Source of the DNA: Holacanthus passer
Taxonomy: Eukaryota > Chordata > Actinopteri > Pomacanthidae
Direction of reading: 5' to 3'
DNA: 64,000 bases
Assembly: GCA_025331565.1 (NCBI GenBank)
Contig: JAFREQ010000049.1
Coordinates: forward strand, 3,010,501-3,074,500
The notes under the pieces: model-generated
The model's database searches: none
What the model saw: the letters and a program-made list of their open reading frames with translations, nothing else
What the model was told of the DNA's origin: nothing
Shown: one piece after another, positions 24,965 to 37,374 of the stretch
How positions within the stretch are numbered: position 1 is the stretch's first letter
How the letters are laid out: every line of letters starts with the position of its first letter
Program-made: the position numbers and the translations under genes

Positions 24965-25110
24965 CGATAATTACTTGAAAAGTAACTAAGTAAGTAACTT
25001 ATTATTTATTGAAAAAGTAATTGCATTACTCTATTAATTACTCAACAGTAAAAGTAATTAGTTGCATCACTCATTACTGGTTCAAAGTTTTACTTTAGTT
25101 ACTACATGTT
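24965..25110. repeat. GTAACT/AAAGTAAT-rich transposon-like repeat
   Basis: Repeated words AAAGTAACTAAGTAAGTAAC, AAAGTAATTGCATTACTC and AAAGTAATTAGTTGCATCAC. The wording is that of widespread vertebrate DNA-transposon ends of the AGTTACTTTT type. The family is not assigned. Confidence 0.5.
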
Positions 25111-25129
25111 ATATTTTATGCAAATATGT

Positions 25130-25457
25130 CCTCAGGAGTGTGTTTGGTCTGTGTGTTCCCCTCTCTCTTTGCCAGTTTGTCCTTGTACCTTGTGTCAAGC
25201 GTTCCAGTCCTTCCCAGTGTTTGTTCCTCCTGTTCTTCTAGAGATTTTTGATTGGGTTCAAATTGGATTTCATTGAACTGGATTTTTTGCCTCATTTTCT
25301 TTCTTGCTTTACCTTTGTGGACTTGGATTTGTTTGCCTGTTTGGACTGCCATATCTTTGCATGCCTGACCATCCAGTAAGGTTTTTGGATTTGTTAATAT
25401 ATATTGAACTGCTGTAGCTCAGCCCTCGGTGTCTGCATTTTGGGTTCTATCCCAACA
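25130..25457 (+). mobile_element. LTR fragment (3' part), Gypsy-like
   Basis: T-rich, pyrimidine-biased sequence ends in CTGCATTTTGGGTTCTATCC then CAACA at 25457. LTRs of teleost Gypsy-type retrotransposons commonly end this way, and the minus-strand LTR at 55501-56420 ends in the analogous GTTTGAGTTCTTCCCCAC context. The 5' part with TG start and TATA box is not clear, so this is a truncated solo LTR. No internal gag or pol sequence is adjacent. Confidence 0.55.
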
Positions 25458-27170
25458 ATGACATTACTTTCCATTATTCAGCTCAGCTTCGTCAAAGATG
25501 ACCCTGTTTGTATGGTTTGCCAGTTGTGACAGCAGCCCATTTTAGCTTGAGCATGCCCTCTAAATTAAAGAAATGCATTCAAACCCAGACTGAACCCCCA
25601 GACTCACATATGTGCAATATGCTTGTATTGTGCAGGATGCAGGAAAGGCAATGGAGAGTGACAGAAAAACTACTCACATAGTAGCAGCAGTGATTCAGCT
25701 ACTACTGTGACCACTACTATGAAAAGAACGTCTTGAGATGAACAGAATGGGACCAGGATCAGTTCACAAAAGTGGCTTTAGTGTGTTATTCTTAAATTAG
25801 TCATTCCTGAACGACAATCAGGAACGGTTGACACCTGCAGGCAGACCAGCTGTCCTCTAAATCCAAATGCAGTTTACTGCAGCGCCTATAATTGCTGATA
25901 ATTCAGCTCACAGTGATACAGATCAGTGCAGGTATTTCAGGAGGAACGACCCATTTCTGTCTCTGATCAAGTGACCCACCGGCCAACATTGCTATTTTTA
26001 GGACCCACAAGAAAATGACTTCATACAGAGCAGTTACTTGGAAATGTTCACAGACACAGACATCCATAAGTTCTTTCAGATAGGAGAGTTTGCATATAGA
26101 GTGGACCTACTATCTCACGTGTCAACATAAGTCTTGCTTTGCTGTCCTGGGAGCAGCTCCGTGACAGGGCACAAAGTTGATGGATGAAAGTCAGTAAAAA
26201 ATGGAAGCTCTGCTATACTGCAAAAAACAACAGCGTGATGACAACATAAAACATGTTTACGTCTCCAATCCAGATTGATTTAGCTTCCTGTATAAAGCAG
26301 CACTGTCTGTGTGTCTTTGGAGTTTTGAAAAGAGCCTTCTTACTCCTCCTCCTCCTCCTCCTCCTCCTCCTCCTCAGTGAGCCCTGCTGTCTGTCTGTAT
26401 CTCCTGTTTGCTGCTGCCATGGTTTCTTCTCATTTTTTAATCTGTGAAATGTTTTTGATAATCACATCATCTATCTGTGTTTCATTTCTATCAGTCAATT
26501 AGGTGGCTTGTGTCATGCATTTGTTTCACTTTGTCCACTATGTCTCTGTCCGTCTTGGTCCAATGAGACACTTTATTATGTGTTAGGAAACTTGATTAGC
26601 AGGACTCAAGCTCCTTCCTGGTTATAAATGCATCTGCCCACCTTTTAGCCATCAATCTGTGTTATTTGTCTGTGTTGTTCATTAGTCACAGGGAGAATAA
26701 TAAAACGTCTTGCAGCACAGCATGTAATGCCATTAATGTTCATTTGTCATTGTTGGGAGCTATTTAAAGGTGGTGCGGTGGCAGCCCTAGCAGGGCTTAA
26801 AAGGCACTAAGCCTCCACAGACTCAATCTGTCAGGACTAAATTATTCATGTTGCTTAAGACTTTTGGTCACAGACAGGAGGAGGGAGGTGAGACAGGCCA
26901 GGCGTGCAAACTTACTGTACGATATGTCTGCCGATTTATATTTTGAGAGGTCTGGCCTGTGAGTTCAGGCTTTTAAAAAACCAAAGCACAAATTGTGTCA
27001 TGTGACAAACATTCTGTTTGAGATCCAAAGCCTCCCTTAAATTCCCTTACAGTCAAGATAACGGTGAGGATAACAAAAATCTCAAATAACAGCTGGGCAT
27101 AGTCGACAGAAACAAATGCAGGCCGGCTCCAAATACAGGCCAGGACAAGCAAATACATAATATTGAAGTG
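25458..27170. other. Intergenic stretch, no recognised gene
   Basis: Contains a (CTC)11 microsatellite. The block 26690-26960 has balanced composition with ATTAATG and CATTGT words and could be a conserved non-coding element. No exon is supported. Confidence 0.6.
26343..26375. repeat. (CTC)11 microsatellite
   Basis: Eleven uninterrupted CTC units. Confidence 0.95.
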
Positions 27171-27262
27171 ATATACACTCAGTGGCCACTTCACTACATA
27201 CAACTGTAAAACCTAATGCAATCCAATACAACATCTGAGTAATAAATTCTACCCTTAGTAGA
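27171..27262 (+). repeat. Interspersed repeat fragment (CAGTGGCCACTTC type)
   Basis: ATATACACTCAGTGGCCACT then TCACTACATACAACTG and AATGCAATCCAATACAACAT. I recall the consensus words CACTGAGTGGCCACTTTATTAG...TACACCT and CAATCCAATACAACA from abundant fish repeats. The family is not assigned. Confidence 0.55.
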
Positions 27263-30200
27263 GGACAGTGCTGTCCTGGCCCCAACATACCTCTAAATGA
27301 TTTAATAGCTAATAGTTTCATGTGTGAGTGAATCTGAGTCACACAATAAAACCATTTTAATGTTAAACAGGGTTGGGGACCCTGTCCCTCAGACAGCTCA
27401 TAATCTATGTTTTGATTGACACTATCTGAAGGGATTCTTTTAACTATATGTTTATTATTGAAGTTGTAGTTTGCAAGTTTTCTAATGTTTTTCCCACCCC
27501 ATTTACAAAATTGGTCATTCAGATTTCATATAGTGTTGATTCATATACAGTAGTTTCATGGTCTCTTTTGTATATTTTTATGTCACGTTTGTTTCAGTTA
27601 TCAACCATTTTTAAAGTTTCAGTTACTCCAAACCTAAACCAAGTGCCAAGAGTAAATGAACACACTGAACCAGATAAAACCCTGAGAAAGAAGACAAAAA
27701 AGAGAGAGAGAAGTCAGTGGAATCAGTCAAACAGGGAGGAGGATGGCCTTCATTTCTATGCGTTTGAGGGTCTTTTATTCTGTTTATCTTGTTTAACATT
27801 CTGCTTCACTCCTGCACTAAAGCTGTATTCAGACTGCCTCCATTTAACTGGCAGCGCTGCTGTAATTGTGATTGTAATGTCTGTAGCATTCATTAGCATC
27901 TATAATTTGGATCCCCAGTGAGTCTGCAGAAAAAAAACAAAAAAGTCTTGAGCTAATTGCCCACTGTTTTTCAGCTATTTGGAGCAGCAGCCCAGTTTAA
28001 GTGATGTCTGGGTGATATAATGAAGGTGTTACATTTCAGCAGGCATACTCAGCTAACTAAAGATCCTCAATTGGTGCACTGACACATCATGACTGTCCTT
28101 CATTTGTAACTCGTCCTGTGGAATGAAATACAGACAGTAGGGCTGGATTATCGAAACACACTGTGTGTGTAAACCAGGCAGTGCTGGTTGTAGCTACTCC
28201 ACAGCTTTGCTTAAATGAAAGCAAAACCACTCACACCACACTCATACAGTTCTACTATTTGCACACGAGAACATTATGAGAGCAGTAAAAGTACCACTGT
28301 GAACTGTCATGGTAACAGCGCTCTTTCATTCAACCCCTTCCAATTAACCCCTTTTGACTGCCTGACCCTGCTCCTCCTGGCACACCTGACTCTCCGTTTC
28401 TCTTTGTCCTTGGTTTTCTCATTAATCCTCAGTGTATACATGTTCCTCTCCTCATCTGATCAGATTTGCAATGTTGCTTTTCTGCTGTTGTATTCCAGCC
28501 ATTCCTTCTTGAACCCTGTATCCTATGTCTTCTCCCCTGTCTCTGAAGATTTGCCAGTTACTCTGTCTTATGACCTTTGTTCTGTCTGTCTTTGTTCTGC
28601 CTCCTCACTCATTGCAGAACTGTAAGTCTGACATTAGACTTCATCTGACTGTTACCTAACACAGTCTATGGTAAACAGCTTATTGTGAAGCTGCTGTCAT
28701 TTAGCTTCATCGCTGACAGGTGGAGAGTCACACAAGGGTGATCTTCACATCTTTTCAATGTGATACATTGCAGGATTATAGGCAAAAAGTGTACATGCCT
28801 TGGACACTACTTTTTCCGTTACACTGCAAGACTTTCTGAGGGTTCTACGTATATAGTGCATAAGATGCAGAGAGTCTACTCTAATAGTAAGAACAAACAG
28901 TAAAAATATAGTGCACTATGTAGTAAAGGGCCCCTGTAAATAGTCAGTTATTCCTTTCACTGCTGGTATTCCAAACATATTTTTCAAAAGGGGACAAACA
29001 CACCAAAAGAGCACCATGGTCACTTCCAAGGTCTGAGAAATGACTGCAGTAACCGTGCAATGATGACTACTGCAAATCTGGCAGAACCGTCACTCCTCAG
29101 TTACACTGTTATGAGCACATCTACTGTTCCCTACCAAAAACAAGTAGTTTGCATTGTAGTGTGAATATATTTTATTTGCATTCAAATTACTCGGTAATGG
29201 GTTACTGTCTGTGTAGGTGGGAGGAGTTTATGGTTTACTTCAGTTCACTATATAGTGGCAATTCAATCTTGTACCTTCACTCTAGTCCATATCTGTTCCT
29301 GCTGCCTGAAGGCTGTTGTGTTGGACTTCCTGAGAGCTGGAAAGCAACAAGTCCTCCAAATTAAAAGACAAAATAGTTTGTTTGCCTATGCCCTCTTGAG
29401 TTCTGATCTTACACCTGTATCAGCAGGATGATCATTTGTCGATGCCTTTCAAAACAGTTACAAATCAGCATTAAAAAATAAATCAGTTCTGTGATGGGAC
29501 AACACTAAGGCTGAGGTTTGATTAGGTTTAGACACAAAAAACAACCCATTAGATTTTGGGTTAAGCCTCTGGGAAGATCATGGTGTGTTTGGATTATAGC
29601 TTCATTAACAATAGGGAACCTTCATCGTCATGCTTACAATAATAACCATGTGGTTCATGGTTAAAAGAAACCTAATGGTGAATGTCAAATGAACAGCAGT
29701 GTCATAACAGCAGTTTGTTATTCGGCTGTACAGTCTTCTGTCCATTGTTTCATACTGGCTGGTTAAGCTAATTTTTTCAGAATTAAATCTGCAAATTAAA
29801 ATGTTTTTTTTGTTAACTCTGTATTTTCCAGTTCACTCAGTTTAAGCTTGTTTTATTTTTTCCTTTTCCTAAAACAAAAGCAACAAGAATGAGAATAAGA
29901 ATAAGAATGAGATTAATAATAGCTGAGCACGAGGAAAGGGGCATGATCCTTTTATGTTGGAGGAATGTCGCCTCCACATTAGATTCTAAGTCCGTGCTTA
30001 GATTCAGTCCAACTGTTGGGTTCCATATGTTCTTCCACTCCAGCTAAACTGTTTGTATATATTGGTATACACATATGCTGATGAAGATGTGGTCGAGGTG
30101 AGCGAGGTGGAAATGTGATTTCCCTCAGAAGCCTGTGTTGAATCTTAAGTGTAAACCACTTTATCTCTCTGTCACCATGAAGCTCCACCAGCATCCTGCA

Positions 30201-30906
30201 CTTAACCTCTGGAGCCCTGCTCAGCCTCTGGTGAGACGCTATGCATCATGGGCCATCTTAACACTTTATTTTGGACAGCAATTTCCAGCTCTCTTCCATC
30301 CATCATCTTCAGCTCATTGTCTTCTCATCCATCTCTCTTTCTCTCTCTCTCTCAACACCTTGTTCTCGGTCAGTGTCTCCCATTACTTTGGCTCCATCCT
30401 TTCTCTTATCATGTTGTCCTCATACTGTTGTGGCAGTGTTGTCCGGTCCATTGTCCATCTGTTCTCTTTCTTCCACTCTACATGTGCCCCTCCCTCTGTC
30501 TGCTTTTCCTGCATTCACATTCATCTTACATGCATTAATATGTAAATTTGGGGGGCCATCCTTGATTTATGACCAGGATCATCCAATATAAGTTAAGTGT
30601 ACTGCCATACTTCCAAGACCCTGATATACAGTAAGCAAACAGGAAGCAAGTATGCTGTAATGACATACTGTATGCTCATACTGACACAGACAGAAAACTC
30701 AGTGTATTGGAGAATATGTAGTGTGTACCACTGGAATATCTGTAGAAGTTTTCAGTAGACATTTATTACTGATCACTTGAACTTACTGATCACTGGAACA
30801 ATCTAAAGATGAATTGCATAACTTAAATAACATTTTGTGTTGCAATCCCAAAAACTATTGCTAAATCTTATTGAAAGTCGCTTAAGCAGAAACTCCTTGA
30901 CTGAGA
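27263..30906. other. Intergenic stretch, no recognised gene
   Basis: Only short chance frames; the longest (27448-27921 and 28215-28625) are hydrophobic or serine-rich and resemble nothing I know. Contains the repeat at 29500-29690 and TC-rich runs near 30331-30352. Confidence 0.6.
29500..29690 (+). repeat. GGTTAGGTTTAG-family repeat copy
   Basis: GATTAGGTTTAGACACAAAA then AACAACCCATTAGATT and GGAAGATCATGGTGTG. The order of words matches the copy at 35585-35715 (GGTTAGGTTTAGGCACAAAA, then TTCATTAGGATCAGG and GAATCATGGTTGGGG). Confidence 0.6.
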
Positions 30907-31345
30907 CAACCTGTCTCCTAGAAATTTTGTGTTTTATATATTAGTAAATTGTTTTTATATCTAGGTTGTGTTGACACTGTAATCGCTGCCTGGATTATGT
31001 TCAGAGGGAATGTTTCTTTGAGTGAATGAAACACTGTATTAATGTACTGTGCTGGAGTCACAGAGACTTCATCAGGGTGGATGGTGGACTTACTGCCAGA
31101 GCTGCCAGTGCCTGAACATGAACCATAAAAAAGTTGACTAACGCTGTAGTCACTACACGTGGATAGCATATGGGAAGATTGCCCATTTTGGTGGAAAACA
31201 AATGAAACACATAGTCAGTGAATATTTTACTGATATGTTTGGTATCATTGTGGTAATAGAAAATCTAACAGCATTATGTTTCCATCAAAACCTGTTTGCT
31301 GTTGCAGATTAGCTGTATACAAACATCATTTCTAGGAGACAGGGC
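30907..31345. mobile_element. MITE-like element with 9-bp target duplication (copy 2)
   Basis: The left end has CCTGTCTCCTAGAAAT (30910-30925). The right end has its exact reverse complement ATTTCTAGGAGACAGG (31328-31343), a perfect 16-bp inverted repeat. Outside the ends the 9-mer TGACTGAGA occurs at 30898-30906 and 31346-31354, as expected for a target-site duplication. Internal words such as GTAATCGCTGCCTGGATTAT match copy 1 at 11186-11620, and the lengths are 439 and 435 bp. There is no coding capacity. A 9-bp duplication is compatible with Mutator- or Merlin-type transposition, but the superfamily is open. Confidence 0.78.
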
Positions 31346-31394
31346 TGACTGAGAATAATCATGCACACTCCATCAACAAGCTTTTTGCCCATAG

Positions 31395-31455
31395 ATCAGT
31401 GGTTATCTATCTTTTTGGCTTGTGCCCCTTTGAAATGAAACAACCAAAACCATAT
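31395..31455 (+). repeat. Possible hAT-type repeat fragment
   Basis: CAGTGGTTATCTATCTTTTT then GGCTTGTGCCCCTTTGAAAT resembles the AGTGGTTCTCAACCTTTTT...GACCCCTTTAAA ends of vertebrate hAT elements. Short and degraded. Confidence 0.4.
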
Positions 31456-34400
31456 TTTAATCTCCTCTCTAATACATGACATTGTATTCACTAAACATCT
31501 GACAGTGTTTCCAGTTTCCTTCCCAGATCACCATAGATACTAGGTATATAAAACAACATATGCATTGCCTTTTAAAAATAGGTTTAACCAAGTAACTTTT
31601 TGATATTCACACATTATATAATATGTGATTAACACGTCTTCCCTTCCCTTCCATACATTCATTAATTTCCTGTTTAATGTTTCCATTTTCTCTACCCTAT
31701 TTCAATGTTTCAATGTTCTTTTTTTACAGAAATGTATCCTGAGCTCAGGCAAGTAGAGACTCTCTCATCGACTCTCTCATCAGGATTCCGGTGGCACAGT
31801 GCAGTTTGCACTTGTCTGTCTATGTGAGTCTCCAGCAACATGAGAAACAGCAAACAGCCCCAATCATGACCACAGGGAATACCAGTATTCCGCGAAAAAT
31901 GCGTTGTGACAAAAATCAATGTGAGACGCTGTCCCACTGTAGAAGGAAACAGAGCTAATCTGATGCTGCTGTCATCATAGTGTGACGCCTCACCCTGCAT
32001 TATGCCCCTCGCTCCCTCCTCTTTCTGGTCCTCTCTCGGGGGTTACACAGTGACTCTTTAATGAGCTGCATGTATATACACAGTGGCCAGATGCCAGAGG
32101 AGAGCCATTAGCTCATATCACTGGGAACCACCCCCCACCACACACACATATTACCCAGCCCCACACCCCCACCCCTCCCTCCTCCCTCCTATTGTCTCCT
32201 GCACTGATGAAAGGGTTTGCTGACCGAGAGTTAGCATCAGTATAACTTTCAGTGGAGTTTTATTTTGTCATTATGGGTTAAAATGGAATTAAAATCAATA
32301 TTAGTATTAAATGCAGCACAAAATATAATCTGTTTAATCTTAAAGAAACAGGTCTGAGTCAGTGAGATGCAAAGTGGCCTCAGTGGACCTTCAGGCACCC
32401 TGGAGGCAATTCCTGGGGCCTGATAAATAAGTAAATAAATGGTAAATAATTAAGGTTCACTATACTTCAGTGTAGTAGAAATGATCCCAGCTAGAGTAGA
32501 ATATAATCAGTAGGATTGACTCTCATCACCACAAACTCCATACACTGTACGGACATTTCTACACTGTTTTCAGTTTAATTAAAGTCTATAAGTGGAACAA
32601 ACTTTTACCTAAACTATGAAGGGCTGCATCTGGTCACAAAGGGAATTTGTGAGATTTAAATATCTGGTAAGGCGGGATGTGAGTGTTTGTTCAGAACAGT
32701 TTTTGTTCTACGACAAGAACAGAAACATATCTTTAACACTTGGAAGCCGTCAGCATTTTCGTCTAAAATACTATCAGACAAACAGTAAACTGTCCCTGTT
32801 AGACTCTAAGCACATTATAATCTAAACTGTTTAATTGACTGATTTCCACTCCACATCTCCTTCCTGTACTAACTGACTCTGGTCGGCATTCCTGCCTTTA
32901 TAAGATACCAAAGTTCACACAAGTAGACAAAGTGTCATTAAGCATATTACTCTCAATGTGTGTGAAAAAAAGTTGCTTTGGACAAAAACAAATGTGCCAA
33001 ATGAATGTAATGTAAATTAGTCAACAAGTCCAAAGTAAAAATGCATAGAAAATAATAAGTCAGCATTAATTATTAACATTATTAATTAATCACTTTTTAA
33101 AATTAATTTCTATTCCATAAAGTGTTTCTACACTTACACAGCCCAAAATGGAATTTACAAAAACAAACAAACAAACAAAAAAGCAGCAACTCCTTGCATC
33201 TGAGAAGTTGACATTTTAAGTTATGAGAAATCAGTAATCAAAATGAACAAACTGTCTCATTTGAAGTGGCTAGACTCCAGCTGATCAATTTGCAAAATGT
33301 CACTGATTATCCTTCTTTCATTTTACATGGTTTCAGAAAATTAATTAGATTGATTTGCATGATAATAGCAGATATTCTGTATTGGCTTTTTTCAGGTTCT
33401 ACCCTTCAAGAGTAAGGCTGACGATGTTTTTTTCTTATTGTCTACCGATCCCATGTGAAGACTCAAAACACTAATGAATGTGTCCTACTAGTAAGCATCA
33501 TGTGCTCCAAACACTGCATAGAGCACCAAATATGGATCAATCCACAGCTGAAAACAGTCTTCATTACAGCCACTTGTTCCTCATGTTTGAGTAATATTTG
33601 CTAAAAACTACAAGCTCTTTTAGGAAATTTCTGAGCCATTGTCAAAAATAAAACTATACACTTGTTTTAAAGATTAGGGTACAATGGGCTGAGAACCGCA
33701 GACAGGGCTGAGTCCTGGACTAAGATATTGGACTAAGACATTGTCAGTTTTGGACTTTTCATGGGATGTGTTGACAATAAAATATTTAGAATGTCACCAA
33801 CCTTCTCATTTTAAACACATAAACTAGTCTTGCCTCAAAAAGTCGCTAAGCACTGCTCCTTTCAGCACCAGCCCTCTCCACCTCCTGCTCCACTTTCCAA
33901 CCCCTCCACTCCCACCCTCTCCTTCACCTCTGTGCCGCATGGCTAACTGTGTCTCGCTGAGCAGACTCCCAGCCCAAACACTGAGTCCCAGCTGGGAATT
34001 TCACCGTGTACTGGCTGTCTAGCTGGGACAGGATGGAGGGGCTGGAGGAGAACAGGCACAGCAGGGGGCGGAGGTTAAAACAAGCGTATCTTTTATTAAT
34101 TGGGGGGAGCCTATAAGTGATCTTTATTCATCATTCACATCTTGCGTTTCATTACAGCCGCTGTCACTTTGGGTTTAGTTTGAACATCGGGGAGGGCAGG
34201 GGGGGCTTGTTAGTTAATGTCCATGACTTTGACCATCAAATGCTTTGTGTGGAGTTTCTGAATTATTATTTACAAACTGCTTTATTCCTGAGGCAAAAGT
34301 CAAGCAGTCATTATTACTATTATTTGTGTAAGACTATTATAGTTGTTGACACATGCTGAAGCAGACATGTCAGTAATAATGAATGCCTCTTACTGACTGC

Positions 34401-35584
34401 CTCGACTCATGAGAAATGTAGAAAACTGGAGGCAAGAGCAAAGAACAAATAATCCTGATATATTCAGTGAAAACGTATGGTTATTCCCTTTGAAAATAAA
34501 CTGGTGGCCAAATACAACTTTGGCAAACGTGTGTTTTCATCCACCTGTTTTTACGTGAATCATAAAATTAGAAATAACCATGACATACATGAAGCATGTG
34601 ACTCAATCGTCCACTCAAGCTTTCACTCCACTGAAGGGACGAAAAATGATGGCAGGCAAAATCATCTATGCAGAATGATGAGGAGACTGTAATCTTCCTC
34701 AAATTAATACAATCAAATGGAAATATGATAATGTATTTCCATCATGTTTTCTACATTACACCAGGTTGGACTGGTGCTCTTTTAATCATGTCATCTGCAC
34801 CCTCTTCATCTGCAATGGTTTAATGGCACAGACTGAGCAATTTGAACCACAAACTGTTTAGCTCCATGAGCCAACTCAAAAAATTCATATAACATAGTGG
34901 ATGGAAAATTTTCTTTTTCTGATGTTCTCGAAATTTGGTTGAAATTTACTCTACATTAGGACAGAAACCTGGTTCATGTCTACTTCAAAATACATCTTGA
35001 ATGAAAACTTTTTCCCCTCTCTCCATCTTGAGACCTCCTCCCGACAGGAAGTTGAATCAACCTTGTTTGACGTTGCAGGCCTCACGATGCATTGTTGACA
35101 TTTGGGGGACGTCCACACAGTCTTCTTTTCACAGATTTGCAGACATGTTCATGGGTGTCTTTGCTTCTATAGGTTGTGCTTGCTAGTGGTAGTGAGGAGG
35201 TTAGGGTGGATGATTGAAGCTCAGGACATGGACACCAGAGACTGTGGTTTATGCTCAGCATCCTGCTGTAAGATTTGACAACAACAGCAGTTTGGGTTAA
35301 ATACTGAAAATGTCAATGTGTCATGTCTTGTGCTTTAAGTCAGTGACCTTTCAGTATAAATTGAATTTGTAACCAAGATAACAATCTTTCTTTACCTTAA
35401 CCAAGTTCTTTCAGATGCTTCTTTCAGATGAACATTTTACATTAGCAGGGAATAGCACATAATATGGCATAATATAATTTTTTCCTGGTTTATAAAAAAA
35501 TGGATGGCAAAATCCAAAACCCACTAAATGTGTTTGTTAATTTAAATCTCTTGCTCATAAACACAATTTACAAATAAATAAATC

Positions 35585-35715
35585 TGCTTCATGAAGTGAC
35601 AACTCTAGGTTTGGTTAGGTTTAGGCACAAAATGACTTCATTAGGATCAGGGAGGAATCATGGTTGGGGTTATAATAAGTACTTATTTAAGGTAACGGGA
35701 CCTTTGTTGTCATTG
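35585..35715 (+). repeat. GGTTAGGTTTAG-family repeat, clearest copy
   Basis: TCTAGGTTTGGTTAGGTTTA then GGCACAAAATGACTTCATTA, GAATCATGGTTGGGGTTATA and AAGGTAACGGGACCTTTGTT. I recall this combination from many teleost genomes. Family not assigned. Confidence 0.65.
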
Positions 35716-35946
35716 ATGTCTGTCTGCTTTGTATAGTAAGAGCTGCTCATCTCCTTACATGTAATCAGTTTCTCTCAAGGCATGTTTATTCAGTATACTG
35801 TGATCCAGTGGTGGCAAACTTTCTCGATTTTATTTTTCCCTTTGAACGGAATAAATACTGACATTTGAGTCAGTCTGCAAAGGAATGATGCCACAAAGAC
35901 AACTGAAGTCCAAACAAATATGACTGCAGTGCTTTAAATGATTAAA

Positions 35947-35967
35947 ACACACACAAACACACGCACA

Positions 35968-35999
<32 letters not shown>
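35947..35999. repeat. (AC)n microsatellite
   Basis: CA units with a few interruptions in the first half, then 13 or so pure units. Confidence 0.95.
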
Positions 36000-36002
<3 letters not shown>

Positions 36003-37374
36003 AATATGAGTTGTATTACTTACATCACTGAATGCTGGTTTGCACTATGTACAGAAAAGCCTGAGCTAAATTTGATTTATTCCTTCAAAATACAAATAAA
36101 TGGCTTTTAGGATATGAAGCAAGGATGAACAAAGAGAGAAACGAGCAACATCAATGGTCAATTCATTCTGTTATATGTGAAAGAATCTTATTTGTCCACT
36201 TTCCCAAGGGGGATATCCTTTGCAGGGGTCAAAAGGATAACAGGATTAGCTGCTTGTCTGAAACTGTCATTCTGCAAATGAGTGGATGGATTAAGACAAA
36301 CCTGACAGTAGACGGGTGATTGATTATGGCACCAAGTATTGGTTTGCCTCGTTAATTCCTAATGAAGATGGCCTATATTGACTTCTTAAATCTACTGGGG
36401 GCTTTCATGTTGACTCCAAAAGCGCAAGTAGACACAGACTGTGTCCCATTTTAGAGGTAGCAGTTTTTGAAGTCTTTGTGTCAAGACTAAATAAGCCATA
36501 TTGGATCAACAAGGCTCAAAGAAATGTTAAATCTGGCTGCTTTTTGTTTTTTGAGGATGCAGCTAGCTTTCCCCGAAGCCTTCAGAATTTCACACCGCAC
36601 TGTGCTGTGGTCATGTGTGGGAGTGAAATTTGCATGGACATGTGGAGTTGAGGTGCTGAGGGCACTGCAGCTCGCCCTAAAATCAAGCATGAAAAACCAT
36701 CAGGTTTATTTTATGTTCTTCCCCCTTCTTCACCCTTTTTTTTACTAGGCTTTTTGGTGCAGTACAGCAGTATCTGTGGTAGGAAAGAGTTGTTATATCC
36801 ATAATTATCAATATGTATGTACAGTATATGGTCTACTTATAATACTTAGTAAGACAGAGCTGAAGCAGTTGAATGACTTTAAGGCTATTTGGGGAAGCAG
36901 CTATTTGACAAATCATTTTGGGGACAATGTAGGAGGACAGTAATAACTCAGCTAATAAAGTGGACGTGGAGGATGGCTCAACTTCAGAATCGGAGTCAAC
37001 AAACAATGTTGTCCTGGCAGAACAAGAGAAACCAGGCAGAGGTGAGTTCTACTGTGTTTGTGGTAACATTGACAAGTAATCTGGGTTTTTTTTTGTTAGT
37101 TTGTATTTTTCCTGACTGCCCAAGTCGTGTATTGATTTTAAGGCAACTACAGAACACAATTGGTGTGTTGGATAGTTAACCAATACAGCTCTGCTTACGT
37201 GTGACTGTAGAGTCATATGTTTAGTTTCTAGTGTCCAGTATCCCTGTAATGTTGGGAAAGATTGGGCAAAAGAGTGATCTATTGCTTCCTGTTGTTGGTC
37301 AGAGTCAACATAATGCTCCACTTGAGGGACAGCTGATTAACATTGTTGTGGTTTGTTTCTTTACAGAATTGACT

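Larger units (their letters stand above)
31456..36940. other. Intergenic stretch, no recognised gene
   Basis: C-rich runs near 32130-32190; (AAAC)n near 33162-33180; a GC-richer block at 33830-34060. The latter contains no frame I can defend and could be regulatory. The segment 36210-36360 has several homeodomain-type TAAT and TGATTGATTATGG words. No exon is supported. Confidence 0.6.

Noticed and set aside
27448..27921. 157-codon frame, the longest in the window
   Set aside because: Composition follows AT-rich intergenic DNA; no domain, no splice sites, no promoter.
31732..31750. Tiny exon between TTTTTTTACAG and a GC-type donor (CAG|GCAAGT)
   Set aside because: Only about 19 nt, isolated, with a non-canonical donor; likely chance.
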